In this document: in pieces, positions 49,599-59,292 of the stretch
Numbering within the stretch: the first letter of the stretch is position 1
Layout: every line of letters begins with the position of its first letter
From: Neiella litorisoli
GTDB taxonomy: Bacteria; Pseudomonadota; Gammaproteobacteria; Enterobacterales; Neiellaceae
Reading direction: 5' to 3'
DNA length: 64,000 bases
NCBI RefSeq assembly: GCF_014773395.1
Contig: NZ_JACXAF010000008.1
Coordinates: 124,001-188,000, forward strand
The notes under the pieces: model-generated
Told to the model about the DNA's origin: nothing
The model's input: only the letters and a program-made list of their open reading frames with translations
Databases searched by the model: none
Made by a program: the position numbers and the translations under genes

Positions 49599-49616
49599 GC
49601 ACTCTTCTCCGCGTGA

Positions 49617-50369
49617 TTAAGCATCGGTGCCTTGCACCTGTTCGCCTGTGCAGCCAAAGCGTCGTTCGCGCTGCATGAAGGACTGAATTGCCTGTTCAAA
49701 CACGGTTTCATCAAAATCGGGCCACAGGGTGTCGGTAAAATAGAACTCAGTATAAGCAGCTTGCCAAATAAGAAAATTACTAATGCGATGATCGCCACCG
49801 GTGCGGATCATCAAATCAGGATCGGGAACGCCAGCAAGGCAAGTGGCATTCGTAAACAACTGCTCATCAATGTCATCTGCCGCCAGTTGACCCGTTTTAA
49901 CCTGCTCGGCCAGACGCTTAGCAGTGTCAACAATGTCCCAGCGGCCGCCATAATTAGCGGCGATATTCAGCAACAGCCCTGAGTTGTCGGCGGTTTTAGC
50001 CTCAGCTTCGTGGATCTTAGTTTGTAACTTGTCGCTAAAACGTGACACGTCACCAATGATACGCAGGCGAACATTATTTTTATGGAGCCGTTTGACTTCA
50101 CTGGTCAACACCGTCATGAACAGCTCCATCAACACCCCAACTTCAGCTTCTGGGCGGCGCCAGTTTTCACTACTGAAAGCATAAAGGGTGAGAGCTTGAA
50201 TGCCTTGTTGACCGGCGTAACGAACGGCCCGCCTGACGGATTGAACACCGGATTTGTGGCCGAATACGCGAGGTTTATTGCGTTGCTGTGCCCAGCGCCC
50301 GTTACCATCCATGATAATTGCAACATGCTTTATCGGATGCGATTTATCAGCTTGATCCGGATCTGCCAT
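49617..50369 (-). CDS. uppS: Undecaprenyl diphosphate synthase
   Basis: Cis-prenyltransferase that builds the C55 carrier for peptidoglycan and O-antigen. Catalytic MDGNGRWA near the N-terminus (Asp in the P-loop-like motif), then [24 protein letters not shown] and the late [15 protein letters not shown]. The start at 50369 ([10 protein letters not shown]) is preferred: the longer frame from 50429 runs back through the frr terminator. 250 aa. Confidence 0.96.
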   Translation of the reverse strand: MADPDQADKSHPIKHVAIIMDGNGRWAQQRNKPRVFGHKSGVQSVRRAVRYAGQQGIQALTLYAFSSENWRRPEAEVGVLMELFMTVLTSEVKRLHKNNVRLRIIGDVSRFSDKLQTKIHEAEAKTADNSGLLLNIAANYGGRWDIVDTAKRLAEQVKTGQLAADDIDEQLFTNATCLAGVPDPDLMIRTGGDHRISNFLIWQAAYTEFYFTDTLWPDFDETVFEQAIQSFMQRERRFGCTGEQVQGTDA

Positions 50370-50400
50370 TATTATTCCATTTTGTTTAACGCACGATATA

Positions 50401-50442
50401 AAAACGCCGCAACATCGGGGGGTGGCCACCGAGGTGCGGCGT
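50401..50442 (-). terminator. Terminator after frr
   Basis: On the minus strand ACGCCGCA...TGCGGCGT (arms 50404-50411 and 50435-50442) with inner pairing, followed by a TTTTTAT run. It separates frr from uppS, so uppS and the envelope genes may use read-through or a separate promoter in the 99-base gap. Confidence 0.8.
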
Positions 50443-50468
50443 GGTAGTCAAGTTAACCAAGCAGGCGC

Positions 50469-51026
50469 TTAAATTTCAAGAAGTTCCGCTTCTTTGGCCT
50501 TGAGCATGTCATCAACGGTTTTGATAAAACCATCGGTGATTTTCTGGATATCGTCAGCAGCGTTACGCTCTTCATCTTCAGAAATTTCTTTTTCTTTCAA
50601 CAGCGCTTTGAAATCGCTGTTTGCATCACGGCGAATATTGCGGATGGCAATACGACCACCTTCAGCTTCACCACGAACCACTTTAATCAGATCTTTACGA
50701 CGCTCTTCAGTTAGCGGCGGCAGTGGAATGCGGATCACAGTGCCGGCAGAGTTTGGGTTCAAGCCCAAATCAGAGCTCATAATGGCCTTCTCAACCGCTT
50801 GGATCATGCTCTTATCAAACACAGTAACCGCAAGAGTACGAGAATCCTGAACCGTGACATTACCAACTTGATTCAGTGGAGTGTCGGCACCGTAGTATGA
50901 CACGCTAATGTTATCGAGCAGACTTGGGTGAGCACGACCAGTACGGATCTTTGCCATTTGCCCTTTTAGCGACTCAATGCTTTTTTCCATGCGAGTTTTC
51001 GCATCAGCTTTAATATCGTCAATCAC
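50469..51026 (-). CDS. frr: Ribosome recycling factor
   Basis: Splits post-termination ribosomes with EF-G. The 185-aa protein has the usual tRNA-like form: N-terminal helix ([20 protein letters not shown]), the domain II region ([18 protein letters not shown]) and the C-terminal helices ([18 protein letters not shown]). It is 39 bases after pyrH. Confidence 0.97.
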   Translation of the reverse strand: MIDDIKADAKTRMEKSIESLKGQMAKIRTGRAHPSLLDNISVSYYGADTPLNQVGNVTVQDSRTLAVTVFDKSMIQAVEKAIMSSDLGLNPNSAGTVIRIPLPPLTEERRKDLIKVVRGEAEGGRIAIRNIRRDANSDFKALLKEKEISEDEERNAADDIQKITDGFIKTVDDMLKAKEAELLEI

Positions 51027-51065
51027 GTTATTGCACCTCTATCCGATAAATTTTCAAGCCGCAGC

Positions 51066-51797
51066 TTATTTGCTGTGGCAAATGAGCGTGCCTTCTGGCT
51101 CACCCATCACAATCTGTTTCAGCACGCCGGGTTTGTTCATGTTGAACACCCGAATTGGCAAGCTGTGGTCACGGGCTAGGGTAAATGCCGCTAGGTCCAT
51201 CACCTTTAATTCTTTTTCCAGCACATCGTTGTAATCCAGCTGGCTATATAGCTCTGCATCTGGATTGGTCACAGGGTCAGCCGAGAAAACGCCGTCCACT
51301 TTAGTGCCCTTGAGTACCACGTCGGCTTCAATTTCGATGCCACGTAAGCAGGCCGCCGAGTCAGTGGTGAAAAATGGGTTGCCGGTACCGGCTGAGAAAA
51401 TAACAACACGGCCAGAGCGCAGCAAGCTAATTGCTTCGGCCCAGTTGTATGTGTCACAAACACCGTTGAGCGGAATGGCCGACATCAATCGAGTGGTGAC
51501 ATGATTTCGCGCCAGCGCATCGCGCATCGCCAAACCATTCATCAGCGTTGCCAGCATTCCCATGTGGTCACCGACAACACGATTCATACCAGCTTTCGCT
51601 AGTTTTTCGCCACGGAACAAGTTGCCGCCGCCAATGACCAGACCCACTTGAATACCCATCTCAATCAAATCTTTGATTTCCAGGGCCATGCGGTCTAATA
51701 CCAGCGGATCAATACCAAAACCTTCGTCTCCCATCAGTGCTTCACCGGAGAGCTTAAGAAGAATGCGACGATAATTGAATTTAGGATTGGTGGTCAT
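51066..51797 (-). CDS. pyrH: UMP kinase
   Basis: Phosphorylates UMP to UDP. The 243-aa protein has the amino acid kinase fold: [14 protein letters not shown], the glycine-rich [20 protein letters not shown] and [20 protein letters not shown]. Located between tsf and frr, the universal bacterial order. Confidence 0.97.
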   Translation of the reverse strand: MTTNPKFNYRRILLKLSGEALMGDEGFGIDPLVLDRMALEIKDLIEMGIQVGLVIGGGNLFRGEKLAKAGMNRVVGDHMGMLATLMNGLAMRDALARNHVTTRLMSAIPLNGVCDTYNWAEAISLLRSGRVVIFSAGTGNPFFTTDSAACLRGIEIEADVVLKGTKVDGVFSADPVTNPDAELYSQLDYNDVLEKELKVMDLAAFTLARDHSLPIRVFNMNKPGVLKQIVMGEPEGTLICHSK

Positions 51798-51822
51798 GTT
51801 TGATTCCTGTGCGAAGAATGAA

Positions 51823-51876
51823 GGTATACCGCCGAGGACCGGCGATATACCTGAGCAGCTTTAGTATAAAGCTTAA
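51823..51876 (-). other. Hairpins between tsf and pyrH
   Basis: Two inverted repeats: GGTATACCGCCG/CGGCGATATACC (arms 51823-51834 and 51840-51851) and AGCTTT/AAAGCT around 51858-51876. No T-run follows on the minus strand, so they look like processing or stability elements; a -10-like TATACT overlaps the second. Confidence 0.55.
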
Positions 51877-51889
51877 CTGAAGAATCTTG

Positions 51890-52765
51890 TTACTTTTTAG
51901 CAGCTTCGATTTGAGCAGCTACTTCAGCAGCGAAGTCTTCTTCTTTCTTCTCGATACCTTCACCAACTTCCAAACGGATGAAGTTAGCAACAGTCGCGCC
52001 TTTAGACTTGATCAATTGCTCAACTGATTGAGAAGGATCTTTAACAAATGGCTGACCAGTCAGGCTCACTTCGTGAGTGAACTTCTTCATCCGGCCGACA
52101 ACCATTTTCTCAGCGATTTCAGCTGGCTTGCCAGAGTTAACCGCGATGTCGATTTGGATCGCTTTTTCTTTCTCTACAACGTCAGCTGGAACGTCGGCTG
52201 GCGTAACGAATTCTGGCTTGCTTGCCGCAACGTGCATTGCCAAGTCTTTCGCCAACTCTTCGTCGCCGCCATTGATGCCAACTAGAACACCAATTTTGCC
52301 GCCGTGAATGTAAGCACCAATGGTCTCACCTTCGTTGAAAGCAACAACACGACGTACAGTCATGTTTTCACCGATTTTAGCAACCAAGTTCGCACGGGTA
52401 ACTTCAACAGTTTCACCGTCGATTTCAGCAGCATTCAATGCATCGATGTCAGAAATCTTTTGTTCGAAAGCAACGTCAGCAACTTTGTTTGCGAAAGCTA
52501 GGAAGCTCTCATCACGGGCAACAAAGTCAGTCTCACAGTTCAGCTCGACGATAGTCGCGTAGCCTGCGCCAGTGCGTGCAATCACAACACCTTCAGCAGC
52601 AACACGGCCAGCTTTCTTCGCAGCTTTCGCTTGGCCTGACTTACGCATGTTTTCAATGGCTTGTTCAATGTCGCCATTCGTTTCAGTCAGGGCTTTTTTA
52701 CAATCCATCATGCCCGCGCCAGTACGTTCGCGGAGCTCTTTTACCAGGGCAGCAGTAATTGCCAT
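51890..52765 (-). CDS. tsf: Elongation factor Ts
   Basis: Nucleotide exchange factor for EF-Tu. N-terminal UBA-like domain ([19 protein letters not shown]), the exchange core with [10 protein letters not shown] and the C-terminal coiled-coil region (GFVNFN-free; [18 protein letters not shown]). 291 aa, the normal length. Follows rpsB in the universal order. Confidence 0.98.
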   Translation of the reverse strand: MAITAALVKELRERTGAGMMDCKKALTETNGDIEQAIENMRKSGQAKAAKKAGRVAAEGVVIARTGAGYATIVELNCETDFVARDESFLAFANKVADVAFEQKISDIDALNAAEIDGETVEVTRANLVAKIGENMTVRRVVAFNEGETIGAYIHGGKIGVLVGINGGDEELAKDLAMHVAASKPEFVTPADVPADVVEKEKAIQIDIAVNSGKPAEIAEKMVVGRMKKFTHEVSLTGQPFVKDPSQSVEQLIKSKGATVANFIRLEVGEGIEKKEEDFAAEVAAQIEAAKK

Positions 52766-52810
52766 CTCAGTTTTCCTCAGAATTTGGACTATGCAAGGTT
52801 ATTGCATGGA

Positions 52811-52836
52811 AAAGGGGTCAGTTCACTGACCCCTTT
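52811..52836 (-). terminator. Hairpin between rpsB and tsf
   Basis: Perfect 11-base stem AAAGGGGTCAG/CTGACCCCTTT (52811-52821 and 52826-52836) with loop TTCA and a TTTT run on the minus strand. Such a hairpin between rpsB and tsf is a partial terminator in enterobacteria and would set the S2 to EF-Ts ratio. Confidence 0.8.
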
Positions 52837-52910
52837 CACCAAAACAATACGTCTGCTTGGATTAATAAGGCCTCTATCCAATGTTACGTGGATATAAAGC
52901 GGTGCCTTAT

Positions 52911-53642
52911 TTACTCCGCGGCTTCTTCTACGAAGTCGCCTTCTTTAGCAGCAACAGTGTTGCTATCACGACCTTCAATTGCAGCAGCAGCGACAGAGCT
53001 GGTGTACAACTGAATTGCGCGGATCGCATCATCGTTACCAGGAACAACGTAATCAACACCAGCTGGTGAAGAGTTAGTATCAACCACAGCGACAACTGGG
53101 ATACCCAGGTTGTTTGCTTCTTTAATGGCGATGTGTTCGTGTTCTGCATCGATGATGAAGATCGCGTCTGGCAGGCCGCCCATATCTTTGATACCGCCAA
53201 GGCTTTTCTCAAGCTTTTCCATTTCGCGAGCACGCATCAGCGCCTCTTTCTTGGTCAGCTTTTCGAAAGTACCGTCTTGGCTCTGCGCTTCCAGATCTTT
53301 CAAACGCTTGATGGACTGACGAACAGTTTTCCAGTTAGTCAGCATGCCACCCAACCAACGGTGGTTAACATAGTACTGACCAGCACTCAGAGCAGCTTCT
53401 TTGATCGCTTCGCCCGCAGCACGCTTGGTGCCAACGAACAGGATCTTGCCGCGCTTAGAAGCAACGTTAGAAATAAAGTTCAAAGCGTCGTTGAACATTG
53501 GAACAGTTTGCTCAAGGTTGATGATGTGAACCTTGTTGCGAGCACCAAAGATGAAAGGCTTCATCTGTGGGTTCCAATAGCGAGTTTGGTGACCAAAGTG
53601 CACGCCAGCTTTGAGCATGTCGCGCATAGATACGTTTGCCAT
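52911..53642 (-). CDS. rpsB: 30S ribosomal protein S2
   Basis: Small-subunit protein S2, 243 aa. Signature [22 protein letters not shown]-like N-terminus (here [11 protein letters not shown]), [34 protein letters not shown] and [19 protein letters not shown]. The ribosome site AGAGGT lies upstream. It heads the large minus-strand cluster and has a structured leader and its own promoter. Confidence 0.98.
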   Translation of the reverse strand: MANVSMRDMLKAGVHFGHQTRYWNPQMKPFIFGARNKVHIINLEQTVPMFNDALNFISNVASKRGKILFVGTKRAAGEAIKEAALSAGQYYVNHRWLGGMLTNWKTVRQSIKRLKDLEAQSQDGTFEKLTKKEALMRAREMEKLEKSLGGIKDMGGLPDAIFIIDAEHEHIAIKEANNLGIPVVAVVDTNSSPAGVDYVVPGNDDAIRAIQLYTSSVAAAAIEGRDSNTVAAKEGDFVEEAAE

Positions 53643-53671
53643 AATTACCTCTTTAATTCGGGTTAGGCCTC

Positions 53672-53728
53672 CACGTACCCCATATAGCCGACCTCAATGA
53701 GGCACCCCGGTATATGTGTCGATACGTG
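53672..53728 (-). ncRNA. Candidate S2-responsive leader structure of rpsB
   Basis: Nested inverted repeats in the 5' untranslated region: CACGTA/TACGTG (53672-53677 and 53723-53728), CATATA/TATATG (53681-53686 and 53711-53716) and a small CCTC/GAGG apical stem (53692-53702), with unpaired G/C-rich stretches between. Known gammaproteobacterial rpsB leaders mediate repression by S2; I could not compare sequence or fold with that model, so the assignment is by position and shape. Confidence 0.55.
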
Positions 53729-53833
53729 TGTGTTATTTAAAGCCCGTTCAACCTGCATTATCATCAGGCCGAGCGGACAACTCGTTCGATCAATTCATGT
53801 GATGCGAATCGCATTTGCGAATTGTCGGCGCGC

Positions 53834-53862
53834 TTTATAACATAGTCAGCCATTTTGAACAA
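53834..53862 (-). promoter_or_regulatory. Promoter of rpsB with GC-rich discriminator
   Basis: On the minus strand, -35-like TTGTTC (53857-53862), a 17-base spacer and -10-like TATAAA (53834-53839), followed by a GCGCGCC discriminator typical of stringently controlled ribosomal promoters. The transcript would have a leader of about 180 bases. Confidence 0.65.
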
Positions 53863-53969
53863 TCTACTACCGCTGATTTCAGCGAATTGATAGCTTGTTC
53901 CTGTAAAGAAACTGAACCAGCGACAATCGCCCAAGCGAGGCACCCAGTTGGTCGACAACAGGCTTGTGA

Positions 53970-54776
53970 ATGAATATCAAAATTAAGACCGAACAAGAAA
54001 TCGAGAAAATGCGCATTGCCGGACGTTTAGCGGCCGAGGTACTCGAAATGATCGAGCCCCATGTTAAAGCAGGCATCAGCACTGGCGAGCTTGACCGAAT
54101 TTGTCATGACTATATTGTCAATGAACAACAAGCGATCCCTGCACCACTCGATTATCACGGTTTTCCCAAGTCGATCTGCACCTCGGTCAATGAAGTGGTC
54201 TGTCATGGCATTCCTGCCGACGACCACATTCTCCATGATGGCGACATCATCAATATTGATATTACGGTCATCAAAGATGGCTATCACGGCGACACCAGCA
54301 AAATGTTTTACGTGGGTGAGATCTCGCCTGCTGATCGTCGCTTGTGTCTGGCGACTCAAGAGTTTCTTTACGAAGCAATTCGCAAGGTCCGCCCCGGTGC
54401 ATTATTGGGCGAGATTGGCACCACCATTGAAAATCTGGTGAAAAAGAAGAAGAAAAGTGGTGCACGCTACACCATTGTTGAGGAATACTGCGGACACGGA
54501 ATTGGAGCCACTTTCCATGAAGATCCACAAGTGGTTCACTACAAGAACAACAGCAAAATCGAATTAAAAGCCGGAATGTGTTTTACCATCGAGCCGATGA
54601 TTAACGCAGGCCGCAAACAAACCAAATTAGATAAGGACGACGGTTGGACGGTGTACACCATTGATGGCAAGAAATCAGCCCAGTGGGAACACACCCTGTT
54701 GGTTACCGAAACTGGCTGCGAAATATTAACGCTACGCAGTGATGACACCATTGAGCGCGTACTCCACCACCGCTAA
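53970..54776 (+). CDS. map: Methionine aminopeptidase type I
   Basis: Removes the initiator methionine. The 268-aa pita-bread protein shows the metal ligands: Asp pair in INIDITVIKDGYHGDTSKMF, His in CGHGIG, Glu in TIEPMIN and Glu in WEHTLLVTE. Divergent from rpsB, as in most gammaproteobacteria, and followed by glnD 23 bases later. Confidence 0.97.
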   Translation: MNIKIKTEQEIEKMRIAGRLAAEVLEMIEPHVKAGISTGELDRICHDYIVNEQQAIPAPLDYHGFPKSICTSVNEVVCHGIPADDHILHDGDIINIDITVIKDGYHGDTSKMFYVGEISPADRRLCLATQEFLYEAIRKVRPGALLGEIGTTIENLVKKKKKSGARYTIVEEYCGHGIGATFHEDPQVVHYKNNSKIELKAGMCFTIEPMINAGRKQTKLDKDDGWTVYTIDGKKSAQWEHTLLVTETGCEILTLRSDDTIERVLHHR

Positions 54777-54799
54777 TACAAGGACATAGAGAATCCGAC

Positions 54800-57433
54800 A
54801 TGCCGCAGTTTGAAGTCGATTTCAGCCAATACCCAAAAACCGAGCGAGTGATGACGTTTCGGGCCCTTCATGAACAATGTCTTGAATGGTTAAGCTCGCA
54901 ATATCACCGAGGCACTTCGGTGATTCATTTGGTCAAAGCCAGAAGTCGCTTCATCGACCAGCTATTAACGCAACTCTGGTGGCAACTCGATCTGCACGAA
55001 GTGAGCGATTTGTCACTGGTCGCTGTCGGCGGTTATGGTCGCGGCGAATTGCATCCCCATTCTGATGTTGATTTATTAATTCTCAGCCAACGCCCCATCA
55101 GCGCCGATACCGAAAGTAAGCTCAGCCAGTTCATTACCAACCTGTGGGACATTCGCTTAGAAGTCGGCCACAGCGTGCGCTCAGTGAAAGAATGTTTATC
55201 GCTGGGCAAAGAAGACATCACCATCGCCACCAACTTGATGGAATCTCGCTTGATCTCAGGTGATGAAGTCCCTTATCAGTTGCTCGAAAAAGAAGTGAAG
55301 TCGCAGAAATTCTGGCCTTCCGACACCTTTTTCCAAGCCAAAATGGCCGAACAGGTGGCGCGTCATGAGCAATACCACGACACCGCATACAACCTTGAGC
55401 CCAACGTCAAAGCCAACCCCGGCGGCTTGCGAGACATTCAAAATATCGGTTGGGTGGTGAAGAATCACTTTGGTGCCGACGAATTATCGCAACTGGTTGA
55501 ACATGGCTTTCTAACCGTTGATGAGCATGACGAATTAGAACAGTGCCAGAAGTTTCTGTGGCAAGTTCGCTTTGTCTTGCACACCGTCACTAAGCGCGCC
55601 GAAGACCGCTTACTGTTCGATTACCAAGCGGAAGTGGCTCGCGGCTTAGGTTATTGTGACGAAGGCAATTTGGCCGTCGAGAAAATGATGAAACGGCTGT
55701 ATCAAACCATTCGCCGTGTCATTGAACTTAACCAAATGTTGCTGCAGCTATTTGCCGACGCCTTCTTGGATACCTACTACTCAGCGGAAGTGACCGAGCT
55801 GGACAACGACTTTTTGATGCGTGGCAACAATATTGGTTTGCGTCACCCCAATGTCTTCGATACCCCCGCAAACTTTATTCGTCTACTGTTGCACATTGCC
55901 GACCACCGAAATGTTACTGGCGTCTCGGCCCATGCCATTCGCCGCTTACGGGTTAGTCGCCGGCAATTGCGCGGCTATCTGCAAGATGTCTCCCAGTGCC
56001 GAGAGTTGTTTGTTAGGCTAATGCGCCATCCGCGCGGCCCCGGTCGGCCAATTGCCATCATGCATCGGCACGGCATTCTCGCCGCTTATATGCCGGCGTG
56101 GGAAAACATCGTCGGCCAAATGCAATTCGATTTGTTCCATGCCTTTACCGTCGATGAGCACACCTATCGGGTGACCAAAAACCTCTACCGCTTAACTCGC
56201 TCTGAATTTGCCGAGCAATTCCCGCATGTGCGCGGGGTGATGGCGCAAATTGAAGAGCCTGATTTGTTGTTCCTTGCTGCCCTGTTCCACGATATCGCCA
56301 AAGGTCGTGGCGGCGATCACTCCGAGCTTGGCGCGGTCGATGCCGTTGAATTCTGTAAACATCATGGTTACAGCAAGGAACAAGGCGAGTTAGTCGCTTG
56401 GCTGGTTGAGAAGCACTTGCTGATGTCAGTGACTGCGCAAAAGCGCGATATTCAAGATCCACAAGTGGTCTCAACATTTGCCCAGAAAATTGCCTCGCCG
56501 GAGCGCCTCAAATACCTCTACTGTCTGACTATTGCCGACATTCGAGCAACTAACGACAACTTGTGGAATGGCTGGAAAGGCGCCCTGCTGCGAGAACTTT
56601 ACAAGTCAACCTACAATGCTTTGGTCGAAGGCGTTGAACAAAATCTCGACATCGCCAGCCATATCGAATTTACTCAAAGTAAAGCGTTGGAGCTACTCGA
56701 TCAGAGCATTGAGCGCGAGCAAATCGATCTGCTCTGGCAACGCTTTAAACCAGAGTATTTTGTTCGCCATACGCCTGAGCAAGTCGCTTGGCATACCATG
56801 CGGATCATTGCTCACGGAGATAACAGCGAGCCACTATTGGCGTTATCTGAAATCGCTAACCGTGACAGCTCAGAGCTATTTATTTATACCCGCGACAAGG
56901 CCAATTTATTCCTCCATACGGTGAACGTGCTGGATCGCAAAAATCTTGACGTGTACGACGCCCAGATCCTCAATACCAAAGATGGTATGACCATGGATAC
57001 CTTCGTGGTCCTGGAGCGCGATGGCAAGCCGTTGGCAGGCCAAGCGCGGATTGACGAAGTGACCACGGCCCTCGCCCAGAGTTTGAAGAACGACCAATCA
57101 GACAACGGCCCGGCACCAAAATTATCGCGTCAGCTGAAAAACTTTCATATTCAGCCCAAAGTTAAATTCATCCCGAGTGAAAAGCCGAATCGGACCATGC
57201 TGGAACTCGTTGCGCTGGATAGGCCAGGGCTACTGGCTGATGTGGCGACATTATTCCACGACATGGAGCTGAGCTTGCACTCGGCAAAAATTTCTACTGT
57301 GGGTGAGCGCGCGGAAGACTTTTTCAGCCTCTCAACCAAGCTCGGCGAAGCACTAGATGAGCAAACCAAAGAATTACTGCAATGCCGCTTGATGAAAGAG
57401 GCATCGCTACAGGACTCTGCGGTTTGTAGTTAA
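54800..57433 (+). CDS. glnD: Bifunctional uridylyltransferase/uridylyl-removing enzyme GlnD
   Basis: Nitrogen sensor that uridylylates and de-uridylylates PII proteins. 877 aa: nucleotidyltransferase domain (GGYGRGELHPHSDVDLLIL, metal Asp pair), HD phosphohydrolase domain (FHAFTVDEHTYRV, LFHDIAKGRGGDHSELGA) and two C-terminal ACT domains that bind glutamine (from about 700: FIYTRDKANLFLHTV; and MLELVALDRPGLLADVATLF). The 3' end runs into a three-fold 12-13-base repeat before dapD. Confidence 0.96.
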   Translation: MPQFEVDFSQYPKTERVMTFRALHEQCLEWLSSQYHRGTSVIHLVKARSRFIDQLLTQLWWQLDLHEVSDLSLVAVGGYGRGELHPHSDVDLLILSQRPISADTESKLSQFITNLWDIRLEVGHSVRSVKECLSLGKEDITIATNLMESRLISGDEVPYQLLEKEVKSQKFWPSDTFFQAKMAEQVARHEQYHDTAYNLEPNVKANPGGLRDIQNIGWVVKNHFGADELSQLVEHGFLTVDEHDELEQCQKFLWQVRFVLHTVTKRAEDRLLFDYQAEVARGLGYCDEGNLAVEKMMKRLYQTIRRVIELNQMLLQLFADAFLDTYYSAEVTELDNDFLMRGNNIGLRHPNVFDTPANFIRLLLHIADHRNVTGVSAHAIRRLRVSRRQLRGYLQDVSQCRELFVRLMRHPRGPGRPIAIMHRHGILAAYMPAWENIVGQMQFDLFHAFTVDEHTYRVTKNLYRLTRSEFAEQFPHVRGVMAQIEEPDLLFLAALFHDIAKGRGGDHSELGAVDAVEFCKHHGYSKEQGELVAWLVEKHLLMSVTAQKRDIQDPQVVSTFAQKIASPERLKYLYCLTIADIRATNDNLWNGWKGALLRELYKSTYNALVEGVEQNLDIASHIEFTQSKALELLDQSIEREQIDLLWQRFKPEYFVRHTPEQVAWHTMRIIAHGDNSEPLLALSEIANRDSSELFIYTRDKANLFLHTVNVLDRKNLDVYDAQILNTKDGMTMDTFVVLERDGKPLAGQARIDEVTTALAQSLKNDQSDNGPAPKLSRQLKNFHIQPKVKFIPSEKPNRTMLELVALDRPGLLADVATLFHDMELSLHSAKISTVGERAEDFFSLSTKLGEALDEQTKELLQCRLMKEASLQDSAVCS

Positions 57434-57459
57434 CTTTGTAGTTAGCCTTTGTAGTCAGC
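57423..57459. repeat. Three-fold short tandem repeat at the glnD 3' end
   Basis: Three units of 12-13 bases beginning TTTGTAGT (57423, 57435 and 57448). The first overlaps the last codons and the stop of glnD; the others fill the gap before the dapD ribosome site. Confidence 0.75.
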
Positions 57460-57471
57460 TAAGGAGGCATG

Positions 57472-58269
57472 ATGACCAATCTGCAAGTCATCATCGAAGC
57501 GGCATTTGAACGGCGCTCAGAATTGTCGCCGACCAGTGTCGACCAAAAGATCCGTGATGCCATCGAGCAGACCTTGACCATGCTGACCACTGGCCAATTG
57601 CGCGTTGCCGAAAAACTGGCCGGCGAGTGGGTGGTACATCAATGGCTGAAAAAAGCCATTCTGCTGTCGTTACAATTGGCAGACGATAGCGATCTTGCCC
57701 AACAATCTGCTGATGTGAACGACTGGCCGCCATTTCAATCACCACAGCAGCTGGCTGCACCAAACCAGCGCTTTGCTTGCCGCTCTGCTCACATCGCAGA
57801 GCAAGTCGCGCTGATGCCCTGTTACATTAGCCACGGCGCCTACGTTGACCAAGCCACACAAATTGGTGCTTGGGCGGCAATCGGCAGTTGTGCCCAGATC
57901 GGTAAACAAGTGCAACTTTGCGATGGCGTCAGCATTGGCAGCATGCTTGAGCCACTCTCTGCAAAACCCACCATTATCGAAGATGATTGCTATATCGGTG
58001 CTAGCTCGGTGATTGCCGATGGCGTTGTGATTGAGCAAGGCTCGATCATCGCAACAGGCGTAACCATTGGCCAAAGTACCCGCATCTACCATCGTGACAG
58101 CGGTGCGACTTATCATGGCCGGGTACCCGCGGGCTCTGTGGTGGTCGCAGGCAGCCTGCCCTATCAAGACGGCAAATATAGCTTGAACGCCGCTATTATC
58201 GTGCGCTCGGTAGATGCCAACACTCGCGCAACACTAGGCGTTGATGCCCTGCTCCGCGCCGCGCTGTAA
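57472..58269 (+). CDS. dapD: E. coli-type DapD homolog lacking catalytic acids
   Basis: Homolog of tetrahydrodipicolinate N-succinyltransferase of the E. coli type (lysine and diaminopimelate synthesis), 265 aa versus 274. N-terminal domain clearly conserved (NLQVIIEAAFERRSE, LRVAEKLAGEWVVHQWLKKA), beta-helix present (IGSCAQIGKQVQL, PTIIEDDCYIG), and C-terminal RVPAGSVVV with DGKYSL kept. Aligned to E. coli, Asp141 is Gly132 (IGAW instead of VDTW) and Glu189 is Val180 (GASSV instead of GARSE); these are the two acids known to be needed for catalysis. The central linker is about nine residues shorter. AAGGAGG precedes the second of two adjacent ATGs, which I use. Frame intact, so either a changed function or early decay. 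Confidence 0.85.
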   Translation: MTNLQVIIEAAFERRSELSPTSVDQKIRDAIEQTLTMLTTGQLRVAEKLAGEWVVHQWLKKAILLSLQLADDSDLAQQSADVNDWPPFQSPQQLAAPNQRFACRSAHIAEQVALMPCYISHGAYVDQATQIGAWAAIGSCAQIGKQVQLCDGVSIGSMLEPLSAKPTIIEDDCYIGASSVIADGVVIEQGSIIATGVTIGQSTRIYHRDSGATYHGRVPAGSVVVAGSLPYQDGKYSLNAAIIVRSVDANTRATLGVDALLRAAL

Positions 58270-58300
58270 AACCATATATGGCATAACGCCCGCATCAACA

Positions 58301-58332
58301 AAAAAAGCGCCTGCAAAACAAGGCGCTTTTTT
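58301..58332. terminator. Bidirectional terminator between the two DapD genes
   Basis: AAAAAAGCGCCT (58301-58312), an eight-base loop, then AGGCGCTTTTTT (58321-58332). The T- and A-runs on both sides suit termination from both directions, as expected between convergent genes. Confidence 0.92.
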
Positions 58333-58377
58333 CATCAAGCCCACCGCTGGGGCGAGCTTGTTTGATAACAAGGGTAA

Positions 58378-59292
58378 TTAATCGTTGGAATGCAATGCCG
58401 CGTTGAGGCCGCCCCAAGAGGTACCGTCAGTCGTTACCGCTTGCACTTCACCAGTCTGGCTATGACGGCGGAACAAGAGTTTCGATTGGCCCGATAGTTC
58501 GCGAGCAGAGACGATTGAACCATCTGGCAATTTAACTTTAGTGCCAGCAGTCAGGTACAGACCAGACTCAACGATACAGTCATCGCCAAGAGAAATACCC
58601 AAACCGGCGTTGGCGCCCAGTAGGTTGCGCTGACCCATCGAGATCACTTGCTTACCACCACCAGAAAGAGTACCCATAATCGATGCACCACCGCCGATAT
58701 CAGTATCTTCGGCAACGACAACACCGGCGCTAATGCGGCCTTCGACCATAGAGTTGCCCAGAGTACCAGCATTGAAGTTAACGAAACCTTCGTGCATCAC
58801 AGTGGTACCTGCAGCTAAGTGAGCGCCCAAGCGAACACGATCGGCATCGCCAATCCGCACGCCTTCTGGGATCACGTAATCGGTCATCCGAGGGAATTTA
58901 TCGATGGAGGTCACGTTGAATTGCAGCGCTTCTTCGGCAATCGCCTCACGCAAGTTTTCAACTTCACTTGGCAATACTGGACCTGCCGAAGTCCAAGCGA
59001 CATTGGTGAGCAAACCAAACACGCCATCGAGATTAATTTCGTGTGGACGGTAAGCACGCTCTGAGATCAGGTGCAGACGCAGGTAGGCTTCTTCTGCAGA
59101 TTGCGGCGCATCATCAACGGAAGCAATTTCCACCGTGACAAAATCACCTTTGATAATGCCAGCTTTGGCTGCTAAACAGTGACGTGCAATCTCTTTGTTG
59201 GATTTTGGGAACCACACATCTAAAGTTGCACCTGTCTTAGCATCGCTATAACGGTGTCCAATACGCTTAATTGTCATTACGCTATTTTTCAT
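58378..59292 (-). CDS. dapD: Tetrahydrodipicolinate N-succinyltransferase, second DapD family
   Basis: Succinyltransferase of the diaminopimelate pathway belonging to the other DapD family (Pseudomonas/actinobacterial-like), 304 aa. It shows INLDGVFGLLTNVAWTSAGPV, a beta-helix with RVRLGAHLAAGTTVMHEGFVNFNAGTLG in pieces, MVEGRISAGVVVAEDTDIGGGASIMGTLSGGGK in pieces and a C-terminal LLGANAGLGISLGDDC and LYLTAGTKV. All typical blocks are intact. It converges on the E. coli-type copy, with a shared terminator between. The start is the first ATG; an alternative is five codons later. It probably carries the DapD activity of the cell. Confidence 0.88.
   Translation of the reverse strand: MKNSVMTIKRIGHRYSDAKTGATLDVWFPKSNKEIARHCLAAKAGIIKGDFVTVEIASVDDAPQSAEEAYLRLHLISERAYRPHEINLDGVFGLLTNVAWTSAGPVLPSEVENLREAIAEEALQFNVTSIDKFPRMTDYVIPEGVRIGDADRVRLGAHLAAGTTVMHEGFVNFNAGTLGNSMVEGRISAGVVVAEDTDIGGGASIMGTLSGGGKQVISMGQRNLLGANAGLGISLGDDCIVESGLYLTAGTKVKLPDGSIVSARELSGQSKLLFRRHSQTGEVQAVTTDGTSWGGLNAALHSND

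Noticed and set aside
53133-53666. 177-codon frame opposite rpsB
   Set aside because: Antisense shadow over rpsB and its ribosome site.
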